64,000 nt of DNA from CAVQRB01 sp963715055. GTDB lineage: Bacteria; Pseudomonadota; Alphaproteobacteria; Rhodobacterales; Rhodobacteraceae. Below, piece by piece: positions 53,406 through 62,891 of the stretch. The notes below the pieces were generated by a model. That model searched no databases, was not told where the DNA came from, and saw nothing but the letters and a program-made list of their open reading frames with translations. The stretch is taken from NCBI GenBank assembly GCA_963715055.1, contig CAVQRB010000011.1, positions 14,450 through 78,449 on the forward strand, read 5' to 3'. Within the stretch, counting starts at the first letter, position 1. Each line of letters begins with the position of its first letter. Both the position numbers and the translations under genes were made by a program.

Positions 53406-53957
53406 ATGGAACAGATGATTTTCACGCGGCTGCGTCAGATCAACCGGGCGATCGCCCTTCTGGTCGGCATCATGCTCTTTGCCTGTGCGGGCATCGTGCT
53501 GGCGGATATCCTGATGCGCCGGATGGGGGCTCACTCCTTTGGGGGCACCGATGAGATCAGCGGCTATGTGATGGCCATCGCCACCTCCTGGGGGATGGCC
53601 TTCACGCTTCTGGAACTTGGCCACGTGCGGATCGACCTGATCCGCACCAAGGCCAACCAGACCGGACGCGCGCTCTTCGATCTCTTTTCGATGACCGTGC
53701 TGACAGGGACGATCGTGCTCATCGCGATCAAGTGCTGGCCGGTGCTTGAACGGTCCATCGCCAACAACTCAAAGGCCAATACACCGCTGGAAACGCCGCT
53801 CGCCTGGGTGCAACTGCCCTGGTTCGCGGGCTGGGTCTGGTTCGCGCTGGTCTCCACCATCGTCACGCTCACCGCCCTGTCGCTGGTCCTGAAAGGCCGA
53901 AACGACGAGGTCGAAACCGCCATCGGCGCCTTCGCAGAACAGGACATGCTCCAATGA
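53406..53957 (+). CDS. TRAP transporter small permease (DctQ family)
   Basis: A 183-residue protein with four helices (about 20-40, 55-75, 95-115, 135-160), typical of TRAP DctQ: INRAIALLVGIMLFACAGIV, SGYVMAIATSWGMAFTLLEL and HVRIDLIRTK. Overlaps DctM by 4 bases. Confidence 0.9.
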   Translation: MEQMIFTRLRQINRAIALLVGIMLFACAGIVLADILMRRMGAHSFGGTDEISGYVMAIATSWGMAFTLLELGHVRIDLIRTKANQTGRALFDLFSMTVLTGTIVLIAIKCWPVLERSIANNSKANTPLETPLAWVQLPWFAGWVWFALVSTIVTLTALSLVLKGRNDEVETAIGAFAEQDMLQ

Positions 53958-55237
53958 TCGCTTCCGTTGCCGCGGGCCTACTGGGCCTTTTGACCCTCTC
54001 GATCCCCGTGGGCATCGTGCTTTTCCTTCTCGGCTTCGGGGTGGATGCGTTCTTCTCCTCCTTCCCGCTGACCAAGGGCTTGGGCAACATGGTCTGGTCG
54101 GCGTCCAATTCCGCCACGCTCATTGCCATCCCCTTCTTCGTGCTGCTGGGCGAGGTGTTGGTGCGCTCGGGTGTCGCCACCCGGACCTATGCCGCCCTTG
54201 ATCGCTGGGTGTCCTGGCTGCCGGGCGGGCTGGTGCATGCCAATATCGCCACGGCGACGATGTTTTCGGCGACCTCCGGGTCGTCGGTGGCGACCGCCGC
54301 CACTGTCGCCACCGTCGCCATGCCGCAGGCCGAAAAACTGGGCTATGATCCCAAGCTCTTCTCCGGTGCGATCGCCGCCGGCGGCACGCTGGGCATCATG
54401 ATCCCGCCGTCGATCAACCTCATCGTCTACGGATTCCTCACGCAATCCTCGATCCCGCAGCTTTTTCTCGCAGGCCTCGTGCCCGGCATCGGACTGGCGC
54501 TGGCCTTCATGGCGATCACCGTGATCATCTGCCTTTTGCGCCCGTCGCTCGGCGGGGTACGCCGGACCTTTCCCTTTCCGGTCATGCTGCGCGCCCTTAT
54601 CGATCTCATCCCGATCATCCTGCTTTTCGGGCTGATCGTCGGCTCCATCTACAAGGGCTGGGCCACGCCGACCGAGGCCGCCTCCGTCGGCGTCGCGGGC
54701 GCGCTCATCATTGCGGCCTTCTTTGGTGGCGTGTCGCTCGACATGCTGGGGCAGAGTGTTCTGGGCACGGTCAAGATCACGTCGATGATCATGCTGATCG
54801 TGATCGGTGCGTCGTTTCTCAACTTCACGCTGGCCTCCGCCGGGATGGGCCGCGAGATGACCGAGTTCATGAACGGGTTGGGCCTGACGCCGCTGAAGAC
54901 GATCTTCGTGGTGATGGCGCTTTACATCGTGCTGGGGTTCTTCATCGAAACCCTGTCGCTGATGGTGGTGACGATCCCGATCATCGTGCCGCTGGTCGTC
55001 GCACAGGGCTATGACCCGATCTGGTTCGGCATCCTGATGATCGTGCTGATCGAGATGGCGCTGATCACCCCGCCGGTGGGCCTCAACCTCTATGTGGTGC
55101 AAGCCGCGCGGAAATCGGGCACGCTTTCGGAGGTCATGCTCGGCGCCGTGCCTTACGTGATCGCGATGCTCCTGATGGCATTCGCCCTCATTGCCTTTCC
55201 GGATATCGCTCTCTTCCTGCCAAGGTTTCTTCAATAA
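53954..55237 (+). CDS. TRAP transporter large permease (DctM family)
   Basis: A 427-residue, 12-helix permease. Signature segments are VWSASNSATLIAIPFFVLLG, ATMFSATSGSSVATAATVAT and GIMIPPSINLIVYGFLTQ. It completes a DctPQM TRAP system and is the last gene of the operon. The 120-bp gap after it shows no gene. Confidence 0.95.
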   Translation: MIASVAAGLLGLLTLSIPVGIVLFLLGFGVDAFFSSFPLTKGLGNMVWSASNSATLIAIPFFVLLGEVLVRSGVATRTYAALDRWVSWLPGGLVHANIATATMFSATSGSSVATAATVATVAMPQAEKLGYDPKLFSGAIAAGGTLGIMIPPSINLIVYGFLTQSSIPQLFLAGLVPGIGLALAFMAITVIICLLRPSLGGVRRTFPFPVMLRALIDLIPIILLFGLIVGSIYKGWATPTEAASVGVAGALIIAAFFGGVSLDMLGQSVLGTVKITSMIMLIVIGASFLNFTLASAGMGREMTEFMNGLGLTPLKTIFVVMALYIVLGFFIETLSLMVVTIPIIVPLVVAQGYDPIWFGILMIVLIEMALITPPVGLNLYVVQAARKSGTLSEVMLGAVPYVIAMLLMAFALIAFPDIALFLPRFLQ

Positions 55238-55357
55238 AGGACACCTGACTTTGATTTCGGGTGCCCGGTTGCAGGCTTCAACCAAAGGGCAAGCAGCGCA
55301 GCTTGGCTTCGATTGTGATATGATTGGTTACAGCCATGGCCGGGAAAGGGGCGCGAC

Positions 55358-55774
55358 ATGAGACTTGAGGTGTCTTTCAAGAGTATTTCCGGCACCGGCG
55401 CGGCGATCGGTATCTCGGGATCTAAATCGATCATCGCGGACCGGCGCGACGGAAGCGCGGGCGGCCTCGGACTGGGACTGAGCGGTGGTGAACTGCAAGC
55501 CCTCGCCCTGGGTGGTGGTTTTTTCAACCAGCTTCACTTCAGCGCCGAAACCCTCGGACTTGTTTTACGTCACATAACCATCGACGTTGCCCTTGAGTTC
55601 ACCGATGCACCACTGCTCATTGCCTCCGCCGAGATAAAAGTAGACCTCGAGGTCGAGACCGGGCCTGGCGACGCGAAAAGGCTCCTTGATCACGCCATCG
55701 GGGACTCGACCATTTCCAATTCGGTCGTGCGAGGTTTTCCGGTTTTGGTCATCCCGGCGGATGCACACGATTGA
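55358..55774 (+). CDS. OsmC-like protein without catalytic cysteines
   Basis: This 138-residue protein has the OsmC outline: GLGLSGGELQALALGGGFFN, ITIDVALEFTDAPLLIASAE and LLDHAIGDSTISNSVVRG. The two peroxidatic Cys of OsmC are missing: the first position lies in a Cys-free GGGFFNQLHF segment and the second reads AIGDSTISN. The AAGGGG site precedes the ATG. The C-terminus (VIPADAHD) ends close to the IS256 gene and could be trimmed by insertion. Confidence 0.65.
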   Translation: MRLEVSFKSISGTGAAIGISGSKSIIADRRDGSAGGLGLGLSGGELQALALGGGFFNQLHFSAETLGLVLRHITIDVALEFTDAPLLIASAEIKVDLEVETGPGDAKRLLDHAIGDSTISNSVVRGFPVLVIPADAHD

Positions 55775-55816
55775 CTTCATTCGGTCTTGCACTGCTTCCT
55801 GAGAGGAGCAAGGACG

Positions 55817-57034
55817 ATGACGATTTCCAAGGAACTGCTGGACGAACTTCTGAAGGGCTGCGAGCGGCCTGAAGATCTGCTTGGCGACGCCGGGCTGATG
55901 AAAGAGCTCAAGATCAGGCTGATGGAGCGGATGCTGGGGGCCGAGCTGACCGCGCATCTGGGCTATGAGGACGGCAAGGATGCGCCGCCGGGCCAGCCCA
56001 ACCGGCGCAACGGCACAGCCAGCAAGCGCCTGAAGGGCCAGGACGGCGAGGTGCCGATTTCCGTGCCGCGCGACCGGGACGGCAGTTTCGAGCCCGAGCT
56101 GGTCAAGAAGGGCCAGACCCGGATCGACGGGATGGATGACAAGATCATCGGTCTCTATGCCGCCGGTCTGACGGTGCGCGACATCCGCGCCCACCTTGAG
56201 GATGTCTACGGCCTGCAGGTTTCGCCCGACCTGATCAGCCGGGTCACCGATGCCGTGCTGGACGAGGTCCGCGAATGGCAATCCCGGGCGCTGGAGCGGA
56301 TGTATCCCATCGTCATTTTCGACGCGCTCCGGGTCAAGATCCGCGACGCCGACAGCCGCATGGTCAAGAACAAGGCCGTCTACGTGGCCCTGGGCGTCAG
56401 CACGGGACGGCGTGCGCGAGGTTCTGGGCCTCTGGATCGCCGACAACGAGGGCGCCAAGTTCTGGCTGTCGGTGATGAACGAGCTGAAGAACCGCGGGGT
56501 CCAGGACATCCTGATCGCGGTCGTGGACGGGCTCAAGGGCTTCCCCGAGGCGATCACGGCCGCCTTTCCCGGAGGCCACGGTCCAGACCTGCATCGTGCA
56601 CCTGGTGCGCCATTCCCTGAACTTCTGCGCCTGGAAGGACCGCAAGGCGGTGGCCGCCGATCTGCGCCGGATTTACGGCGCCGCCGACCGCCGATCAGGC
56701 CGCCGCCGAACTGGATGCTTTCGAGGAAAAATGGGCCGGGAAATACGCCTCAATCGCCCCGGCCTGGCGGCGGGCATGGCAGGAGGTGATCCCGTTCTTC
56801 GCCTTCGATCCGGCGATCCGCAAGATCATCTACACCACCAATGCCATCGAAAGCCTGAACCGGGTGATCCGCAAATCCATCAAGACCCGCGGCTCATTCC
56901 CGACCGAGGAGGCCGCGACAAAGCTGATCTACCTGGCGATCCGCAACTTCGAGAAAGGCGGCAGAAATGTCCGAGAATGGTTTGCCGCCCGCAATCAGTT
57001 CGCTATCATGTTCGACGAGCGCTTCAATGCGTGA
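55817..57034 (+). pseudogene. IS256-family transposase with three frame breaks
   Basis: A Mutator/IS256-type transposase (about 400 codons) from MTISKELLDELLKGCERPED to RNQFAIMFDERFNA. Each section is well conserved (YPIVIFDALRVKIRD catalytic region; IIYTTNAIESLNRVIRKSIK). The frame is lost three times by single extra bases: near 56408 (GG to GGG), near 56572 (extra G in CCCGAGG) and near 56685 (extra C). Removing them gives an uninterrupted protein. It is probably an intact or recently broken insertion sequence; terminal repeats were not clear. Confidence 0.85.
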
Positions 57035-57227
57035 CCGTATCTGAAACCCGCATGGGCCGGGCCAGATACACAGAGTTCAGGACACTCCCTAACGGCAGCG
57101 AAATCCCTGCCGCAGAACGTATGAAACTGCCTGTGATGGCGAAACCTAAGCATCTCACCCGCCTCTGCAAGAATGTGAGGGCGTTGGCGACCAAAGCCTT
57201 CAACGGCACGTCATTCTCAACTTGCTA

Positions 57228-57402
57228 AAGCAGCGCGATCGTCTCTCGCGATCTCGACCTCCGGGCCCATGCGGACAACGTCACGCTGGACAGCTCACGG
57301 TCAGGAAAACCTGCCGCCAATGGGTACATCGACGCATTTGACAGCAGGCTCCGGACGGAGTGCCTGACCGAAACTGCTACTTGCATGCCGAGATCGCTTT
57401 GA
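57228..57402 (+). pseudogene. IS3-family OrfB C-terminal remnant
   Basis: The frame SRDLDLRAHADNVTLDSSRS and GKPAANGYIDAFDSRLRTEC matches the DDE C-terminal part of IS3 transposases (SRPGKP.DN.FIEAFN..LR.ECL). The active Glu is replaced by Asp in YIDAFD. No start or upstream domain is present. It is debris between the IS256 gene and tRNA-Val; the other part of 57035-57227 has no recognisable gene. Confidence 0.75.
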
Positions 57403-57418
57403 CTATGTGACTGCCTGA

Positions 57419-57493
57419 GGGTGATTAGCTCAGTGGTAGAGCGCTTCGTTCACATCGAAGATGTCAGGAGTTCAAATCTCTTATCACCCACCA
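57419..57493 (+). tRNA. tRNA-Val(CAC)
   Basis: A complete cloverleaf: acceptor stem GGGTGAT with ATCACCC, D-arm AGCTCAGTGGTAGAGC, anticodon stem CTTCG-TTCACAT-CGAAG with CAC, T-arm TTCAAAT, and encoded CCA. It decodes GUG Val. A hairpin AAACCC-ATC-GGGTTT (57496-57510) follows as a terminator-like element. Confidence 0.93.
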
Positions 57494-57495
57494 TC

Positions 57496-57510
57496 AAACC
57501 CATCGGGTTT
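57496..57510 (+). terminator. Hairpin after tRNA-Val
   Basis: AAACCC and GGGTTT flank a 3-nt loop, followed by TAAATCATTT. It is a short stem and probably a weak terminator for the tRNA transcript. Confidence 0.55.
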
Positions 57511-57576
57511 TAAATCATTTCAATTGCTTGCAGGCTGAATTCACCTTAGGGTCGCCCCATTCAGACCAAGTTTCTG

Positions 57577-58145
57577 GTGCCCAAGCCCGTCGAAGTCCTG
57601 ATCTTTATGCGGGACGTCAAATCGGAAGGCTATTACGAGCAGATGAAGGGCAGGGGCGTCCGAAACAGTCCCGACGCCGACCTCAAGGCCGTGAGGCCAG
57701 ATGCCAAGACGAAGACGCGCTTTGTGCTGATCGACGCAGTAGGGCTGTCAGAGACCAAGAAGAACGCCTCGCAACCTTTGGAGCGCAAGAAAATGATCAG
57801 CTTTGACGCTCTCATCGAACAGAGCGCAATGGGTCGCCGGGGCGCAGATGCAATCTCTTCTCTTGCCGGTCGTCTTGCAGCGCTTGACCGCAAGTTGACC
57901 GAAGAGGACCGTTCACGGATTGCTGACGTCAGCGGCGGCGAGACCTTGCCAACGGCCTCTTGGACGCCATCGATCCCGACAAGAATGAGGAAGCGTCTCC
58001 ACAAGGACCATGCAGCAACTCTGGAGAATGTAGCTGACCAGTTCGCCGCGTGTTCACGGCATTTCCTATGGCGATTACATCGAGCAGATCACCGACCTGC
58101 TTTTCCTGAAGATGGACCAAGAACGGGTGGACCTTTGGGGGAACC
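57577..58145 (+). pseudogene. Type I restriction remnants: HsdR C-terminal part joined to HsdM start
   Basis: From 57577 the frame VEVLIFMRDVKSEGYYEQMK, then ASQPLERKKMISFDALIEQS matches the helicase-distal end of HsdR. It continues, after a frame change near 57945, as LANGLLDAIDPDKNEEA. A third frame from 58050 reads ISYGDYIEQITDLLFLKMDQ and ERVDLWGN, which matches the N-terminus of HsdM. Most of both genes is missing. It is the scar of a type I system, deleted or never complete. Confidence 0.75.
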
Positions 58146-58152
58146 CTCATCG

Positions 58153-58331
58153 GTGTGGATACGCAGATTTCCGCAATCCACTCCTTCCTTCAGAACGATG
58201 GCACCTTTGACAGCAACACCATTGAGCGCATGGCTTCACAGGCAGGGGTGACCAAAGTGGCCTGGTCTCGCCCGATTAATCCTAGAACACGCCAAACTTG
58301 CATCATTCCAAGCCGATTTGGAGGAGTGTGA
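58153..58331 (+). other. Open frame of unknown origin beside hsd remnant
   Basis: The frame from about 58153 reads VDTQISAIHSFLQNDGTFDS, then NTIERMASQAGVTKVAWSRP, and stops after SRFGGV at 58331. It has no clear start and may be another piece of a broken gene. I could not assign a family. Confidence 0.3.
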
Positions 58332-58396
58332 TAAACCCTTCCGCAAGCGCAGTTTAGTCTTGTGGATGTTGCGCCTGCACCGCTATACGGGTCAAC

Positions 58397-58486
58397 GGAG
58401 ACGTGGCCGAGTGGTCGAAGGCGCTCCCCTGCTAAGGGAGTAGACGGGAAACCGTCTCGTGGGTTCGAATCCCATCGTCTCCGCCA
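58397..58486 (+). tRNA. tRNA-Ser(GCT)
   Basis: A class II tRNA of 90 nt with acceptor GGAGACG/CGTCTCC, anticodon loop CTGCTAA (GCT), a long variable arm (GTAGACGGGAAACCGTCT), T-arm GGGTTCGAATCCC and encoded CCA. It decodes AGC/AGU Ser. A tyrosine integrase gene starts 155 bases downstream, so its 3' end is the likely attachment site for the element. Confidence 0.95.
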
Positions 58487-58513
58487 CCTTACCATATTTT
58501 GCTGATTTGTATG

Positions 58514-58537
58514 GGTCGCCTTGGGCGGCCTTTTTTC
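58514..58537 (+). terminator. Rho-independent terminator after tRNA-Ser
   Basis: The stem GGTCGCC-TTG-GGCGGCC is followed by TTTTTT, with one G-T pair in the stem. It ends the tRNA-Ser transcript before the integrase. Confidence 0.8.
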
Positions 58538-58641
58538 TTTGTTTTCTTGGGTTTTAGCCGACTTTGCCGTTTGTCTTGAGTTTCTTTCGATTGGTGTCTA
58601 TACTCGTTCTCTTGAGTGGTATGAAATGTGGTATTTTTGAG

Positions 58642-59859
58642 ATGGCTTTATCCGGCAAGCTGACCAAGAAGCTGGTCGAGAACCTGGGCGCTGGGCGGCA
58701 TGGGGATGGCAACGGACTTTATCTGGTTGTTGATCCTTCAGGCGCGCGGCGCTGGATTGTGCGCGTGGTTGTCAAAGGGCAGAAGCAATCGCAAGGGCGC
58801 GCCACTGCGCACGGACTTTGGTTTGGGCGGGGCGGATGTGGTCACGCTCAACCAAGCGCGAGAGCGGGCGCTGGAATATCGCCGCATGGCCAAGCAAGGC
58901 TTGAACCCCCGTTTCAATGCAAAGCGCGACATGCCGACCTTCGAAGAGGTCGCCCAGACAAGTGCATATCGACCGTATGCCGACTTGGAAGAACGCAAAG
59001 CATGGCCAGCAGTGGATCAACACGCTGCGCGACTATGCTTTCCCGAAAATCGGGCGGATGCCGGTTGATAGCGTGGGCCAGCCCGAAGTGATGATGTGCC
59101 TGTCACCGATCTGGACCGAAAAACACGAAACGCGCGAAGCGCTTGTCGCAGCGGATCAAGACGGTTCTGGATGTGGCGCGCTCCAAAGGCTTCCGATCCG
59201 GTGAAAACCCGGTGACGGCGATCAAGGAAGCGCAGGCTCTGCCAAAGGTGAAAGCCAAGGCGCAAGCACCACAAGGCGATGGCGTGGCAAGATGTGCCAG
59301 CCTTCTATGCAGACCTGCAAAACGCGCAATGCGATGGCCGCGAAGGCGTTGATGTTCACCTGTCTGACGGGATCACGCACGAGCGAGGTTCTGGGGATGC
59401 AGTGGGATGAGGTGGATCTCGAGGCGCGCCTGTGGACCTGCCCGGCGGAGCGGATGAAAGACGGCGTGCGGATCATCGGGTGCCTCTGACCGATGAAATG
59501 CTGGCAATCATTGAGCCGTTGCGCGCGATGCAGTCCGATTACGTCTTTGAGGGGCAGAAACGGCACAAGCCGCTGTCCAACATGTCGATGCTGATGCTCT
59601 TGCGCCGGATGCAGGTAGAAGGCGTCACTGTGCATGGGTTCCGCTCCACCTTCCGCGATTGGGCGTCCGAAGATGGCCAACGCGCCGCGTGAGGTGGCGG
59701 AGATGAGCCTTGGCGCATAAGGTCGGTTCGGACGTGGAGCGGGCCTATGCGCGGTCTGACTTACTTGAAAAGCGGCGCGTGCTTATGGAGCGTTGGTCTA
59801 ACTTCATTGCAGGGCCGTACGGTGACATCATTAATCTGCATTCAGTCAAAACAAAGTAA
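58642..59859 (+). pseudogene. P4-type tyrosine integrase, many frame breaks
   Basis: An integrase with DUF4102 N-terminus (MALSGKLTKKLVENLGAGRH), a central SAM-like region and the catalytic core: Arg in TCLTGSRTSEVLGMQWDEVD, HxxR in TVHGFRSTFRDWASEDG, and Tyr in VERAYARSDLLEKRR. At least eight frame changes are needed to read it through; I traced most to single extra bases near 58775, 58960, 59135, 59270, 59322, 59665 and 59710, and one change near 59474 that is either one base missing or two extra. All catalytic residues survive. It lies 155 bases after tRNA-Ser. An alternative start is 58621. Confidence 0.85.
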
Positions 59860-59965
59860 ATGCGGAAAGGTCTTGATTTGACACCCTTTCTGAGGCGATT
59901 GAATTTGGTTCGATTTGGTGCGGTGCGCATTGAAATGCGAAAAGGGGGTGCCCATGTGACCCTTT

Positions 59966-60800
59966 ATGAGCGAAAAATCACAAGAAGATCTGTTGGACGA
60001 AATACTTGATGGGCTTTTAGGTTCGCAAGACTTCAATGCTTTGGCGCCGAGGGGGCTAGGCGGAGTTCCTCCAAGACTGGACGTTTCAAAGCCCAACATA
60101 CATGACAGCAAAAAAGAATTTCTGCGGGAGAAAAACGCAGTTACGAAAGTGATCGAACATCTGGATGGTGTGCTTTCCCAAGTCCTTGGAAAGAAGGACG
60201 ATGTTGAACATAAAGAAATGATAGCTCGGTTGCAGTCCTCCGTTGATAAAGGGGCGATTAGGTCCATGCGATTGCAGGAAGTGAAATTTGCACCGGATCT
60301 GGCGTTGCGTAATATCTATGCAGACCGGCTTTTACTATGGGTCCTTATTTGTCGTTGTTGAGATGATTAGCGTTTATAGAGCAACGACTTAAAGAGCTGG
60401 AGGATCAAGGGGAGCAGTTCTGGAATGTGTCGAACCGACCTGCAAACTATTATGCACGAACCATCGCGCTTAGGATTGGCGCGACTGTTCGCCAAACAGA
60501 AATGGGGCAATCGACCGACATTCGGAATTTCCCGAGAAGGCAATTTTCCGTTCAACTGACTTTGGCCGTGCGCTAGAAGCAGGTGTTTACCGTGCTGGGC
60601 ATTACAGGCGTCGTGCCAGGCACTGCTGCAGAATTGGGCAATCGAGCAGTTGCACGGAAGACGACTGGAACGCCGCGCAAGAAACGCACTAGCAGGATTG
60701 GGCTCTATTTTGGAGCGCCAAATCCGCGACCCATCCGAAGATACCAAGGGAGCTCTTGCTTGACGTTGCTTGGAAGGAACAAGAAATCGAAAAAAGGTAA
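59966..60800 (+). pseudogene. Unknown element gene, lower GC, frame breaks
   Basis: The first 120 codons form a clean frame (MSEKSQEDLLDEILDGLLGS, DFNALAPRGLGGVPPRLDVS, HDSKKEFLREKNAVTKVIEH). It then changes frame and continues as IEQRLKELEDQGEQFWNVSN, FPEKAIFRSTDFGRALEAGV and EQLHGRRLERRARNALAGLG, ending VAWKEQEIEKR with a stop at 60798-60800. Base composition is clearly lower in GC than the core. It is probably one cargo protein of ~270 residues. No family is recognised. Confidence 0.45.
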
Positions 60801-60908
60801 GACACTTTCAAGTTCTGTCAGCTGCGACTTGGGCTTTCACGGTTTGTTCTCAAAAGCAGTGCATGACGTGTGCAAAAGGTTCCAGTCCAACGACAAAGGA
60901 TTGAAAAG

Positions 60909-61130
60909 ATGGCAAACCTCTTCGAGCAAAACCGAAACTACGTTCTTGGCGATCCCGAACTTGACCTGATCGGGGACCGTGACAAGCTGGCGCAATGGCG
61001 TCACAAGGACATGGGGCCGGCGTTCTACCGGCTGGGCCGCAAGATCATCTATCGCGGTGCGGACCTCAATGCTTGGGCTGACGCCAACCGGGTTGAACCC
61101 GGAAAAGGTGGGATCGCACCTGATGGCTAA
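60909..61130 (+). CDS. AlpA-like small DNA-binding protein
   Basis: A 73-residue protein MANLFEQNRNYVLGDPELDL, with RDKLAQWRHKDMGPAFYRLG and RKIIYRGADLNAWADANRVE, the pattern of AlpA/excisionase helix-turn-helix proteins of integrative elements. Its frame is intact. The end overlaps the ATG of the next frame (61123), giving coupled translation. It probably controls excision or the integrase. Confidence 0.65.
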   Translation: MANLFEQNRNYVLGDPELDLIGDRDKLAQWRHKDMGPAFYRLGRKIIYRGADLNAWADANRVEPGKGGIAPDG

Positions 61131-61543
61131 GCGGGTCTCGCCGCGCAGGATCAAAATCTCACAACCAATACACCTACGAACAAGCGGCGGATGCGCTGGG
61201 CGTGACGGTTCAGACGGTGCGGATGTGGCGGGCAATCCGGTTTGCCGGTGCTTGGACAGCCAGAAGCCGCATCTGATCCTGGGCTTCGACTTTGAAGGAT
61301 TATCTGAACGACCGGTGGGGCAAGCCAAAGCGTCGTAATTGGCCCCGGATGAGTTTCTCTGCATGACCTGCAACGCGCCACGCCGGGCTTATGGCGGCAT
61401 GGCGGATTATCTAGCCCTACACCGCCGCACGGGGCAGGTTGGAGGCCCTCTGCGAGGACTTGCGAAGGACCGTTGCGGCAAGTTCGCAACCCGTCGCTTT
61501 GCAAGCAACTGGCGTCGATCCTGACCATCGCCACGCGCCGTAA
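61123..61543 (+). pseudogene. Helix-turn-helix protein with CxxC segment, frame breaks
   Basis: With single-base corrections the frame reads MAKRVSPRRIK, then YTYEQAADALGVTVQTVRMW for a MerR-like helix-turn-helix, and FLCMTCNAPRRAYGGMADYL with a CxxC pair, ending VDPDHRHAP at 61543. I count extra bases near 61155, 61228, 61255, 61290 and 61411, and one base missing near 61343. It lies between the AlpA-like gene and an integrase, as in modular integrative elements. Role inferred only. Confidence 0.5.
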
Positions 61544-61660
61544 ATGCTGACCCGTATTCCAAGAGAACCCTGCAAACCTAGCGTGAAACATAACTTCCGG
61601 CATTCCGCAATAGCAGACCGAAATTACAGGCAAAACACGGGCCAATGAAAGGATCAGACA

Positions 61661-62688
61661 ATGGCGAAACACCTTGAGGAAAACGAGCGGATCAAACACG
61701 ATTATGCGACCTATCTGCCGGCATGCGAAAGGCCAGGATGAGAAGTCCATCGACAAGACGATGGCGGCGATCCGGCGATTCGAGGACAGCACCAAGGTCA
61801 AGCCGTTCAGGAAGTTTCATCGCAGCCAAGCGGCGGATTTCAAGACCTATCTGGACAAACTGAGGAACCCCAAGAACCGGCAAGCCGCTGGCCGATTTCA
61901 ACGGTCGATGCGTCCTTGCGACTGGTCAAAGGGTTCTTTCATTGGCTGGTCAGTCGCGCCGGGTTCAAGCGGGTGCTGACCTATGCCGATGTGGAGTACT
62001 TCAACGACACGCCGCAAGGCCACCCGCGTTGCCCATGCCCAGCGCGAGATCCCTTATCCTTCGATGCAGCAGGCCGCGCACGCGTTTCAGGCGATGCCCT
62101 TCGAGACCGAGTTCGAGAAGCGTGACAAGGCGCTATTTGCTTTCTTCATGCTGACGGGCGCAAGGGATGGCGCGGTGGCGTCGCTGAAGCTCAAACACGT
62201 GAATGTGGATCTGGGCCATGTGTTTCAGGATGCGCGTGAGGTGAAGACCAAGGCGGCAAAGACCATCATGTGCCAGTTCTTTCCAGCGGGTGACGCCTAT
62301 CGGGAATGTTTCACTGCCTATGTCACCTTCCTGCGCGTGGTCAAACTTTTCGGGCCGGAAGATGCTCTTGTTCCCCAAGGCGCGGGTGGGCGTGGTGGAG
62401 GGGCAGGGCTTTGCCAACCTGGGCTTGGCGCGGGATGGGTTCGCCAGTAGTGCCAAGCTGAACGGGATTATTCGGGGTGCTTTTGCCGCCGTCCAGATGC
62501 AACAATTCACGCCCCATGCCTTTCGTAAGACCCTGACGCATCTGGGGAGTGAGCTTTGCAAGAAGCCGGAAGAGTTCAAAGCTTGGTCGATGAATTTGGG
62601 CCATGAAAACGTGGCGACGACGATCAACTCCTACCTGCCCGTCACGACCGAAAGACAGATGCAGTTGATCCGGAACATGCGAAGCTGA
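61661..62688 (+). pseudogene. Second tyrosine integrase, frame breaks
   Basis: A site-specific recombinase starting MAKHLEENERIKHDYATYL. The core has Arg in TGARDGAVASLKLKHVNVDL, HxxR in TPHAFRKTLTHLGSEL, and Tyr in GHENVATTINSYLPVT. Single extra bases near 61722, 61882, 61900, 62024 and 62373 break it. Corrected length is about 340 residues. It follows the AlpA-like and helix-turn-helix genes, a common order in such elements. The gap 61544-61660 has no gene. Confidence 0.8.
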
Positions 62689-62731
62689 CTTCAAAGTTGG
62701 CTACAGGGGTGATCAAATACGGGCGGCGAGC

Positions 62732-62842
62732 ATGACCCTATCGGCAATTGCCAAGGCAATGGGCGTGGAGCGGTCGATTGTCTCTTGCTACCTGCAAGAG
62801 GCGTCTTGGTCCAAATCTCCAGCAGTGGAGTGCCCCCACTGA
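62732..62842 (+). pseudogene. Small helix-turn-helix frame cut by IS3 element
   Basis: The frame MTLSAIAKAMGVERSIVSCY, LQEASWSKSPAV reads as a short DNA-binding helix region and then runs into the insertion sequence, where it stops at 62842. It is probably the 5' end of a gene interrupted by the IS. No family is confirmed. Confidence 0.35.
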
Positions 62843-62891
62843 AGTGGTCCACCAACTGGGATAGTTTTTTCCCGTTTTAGGAGGACCAGAG

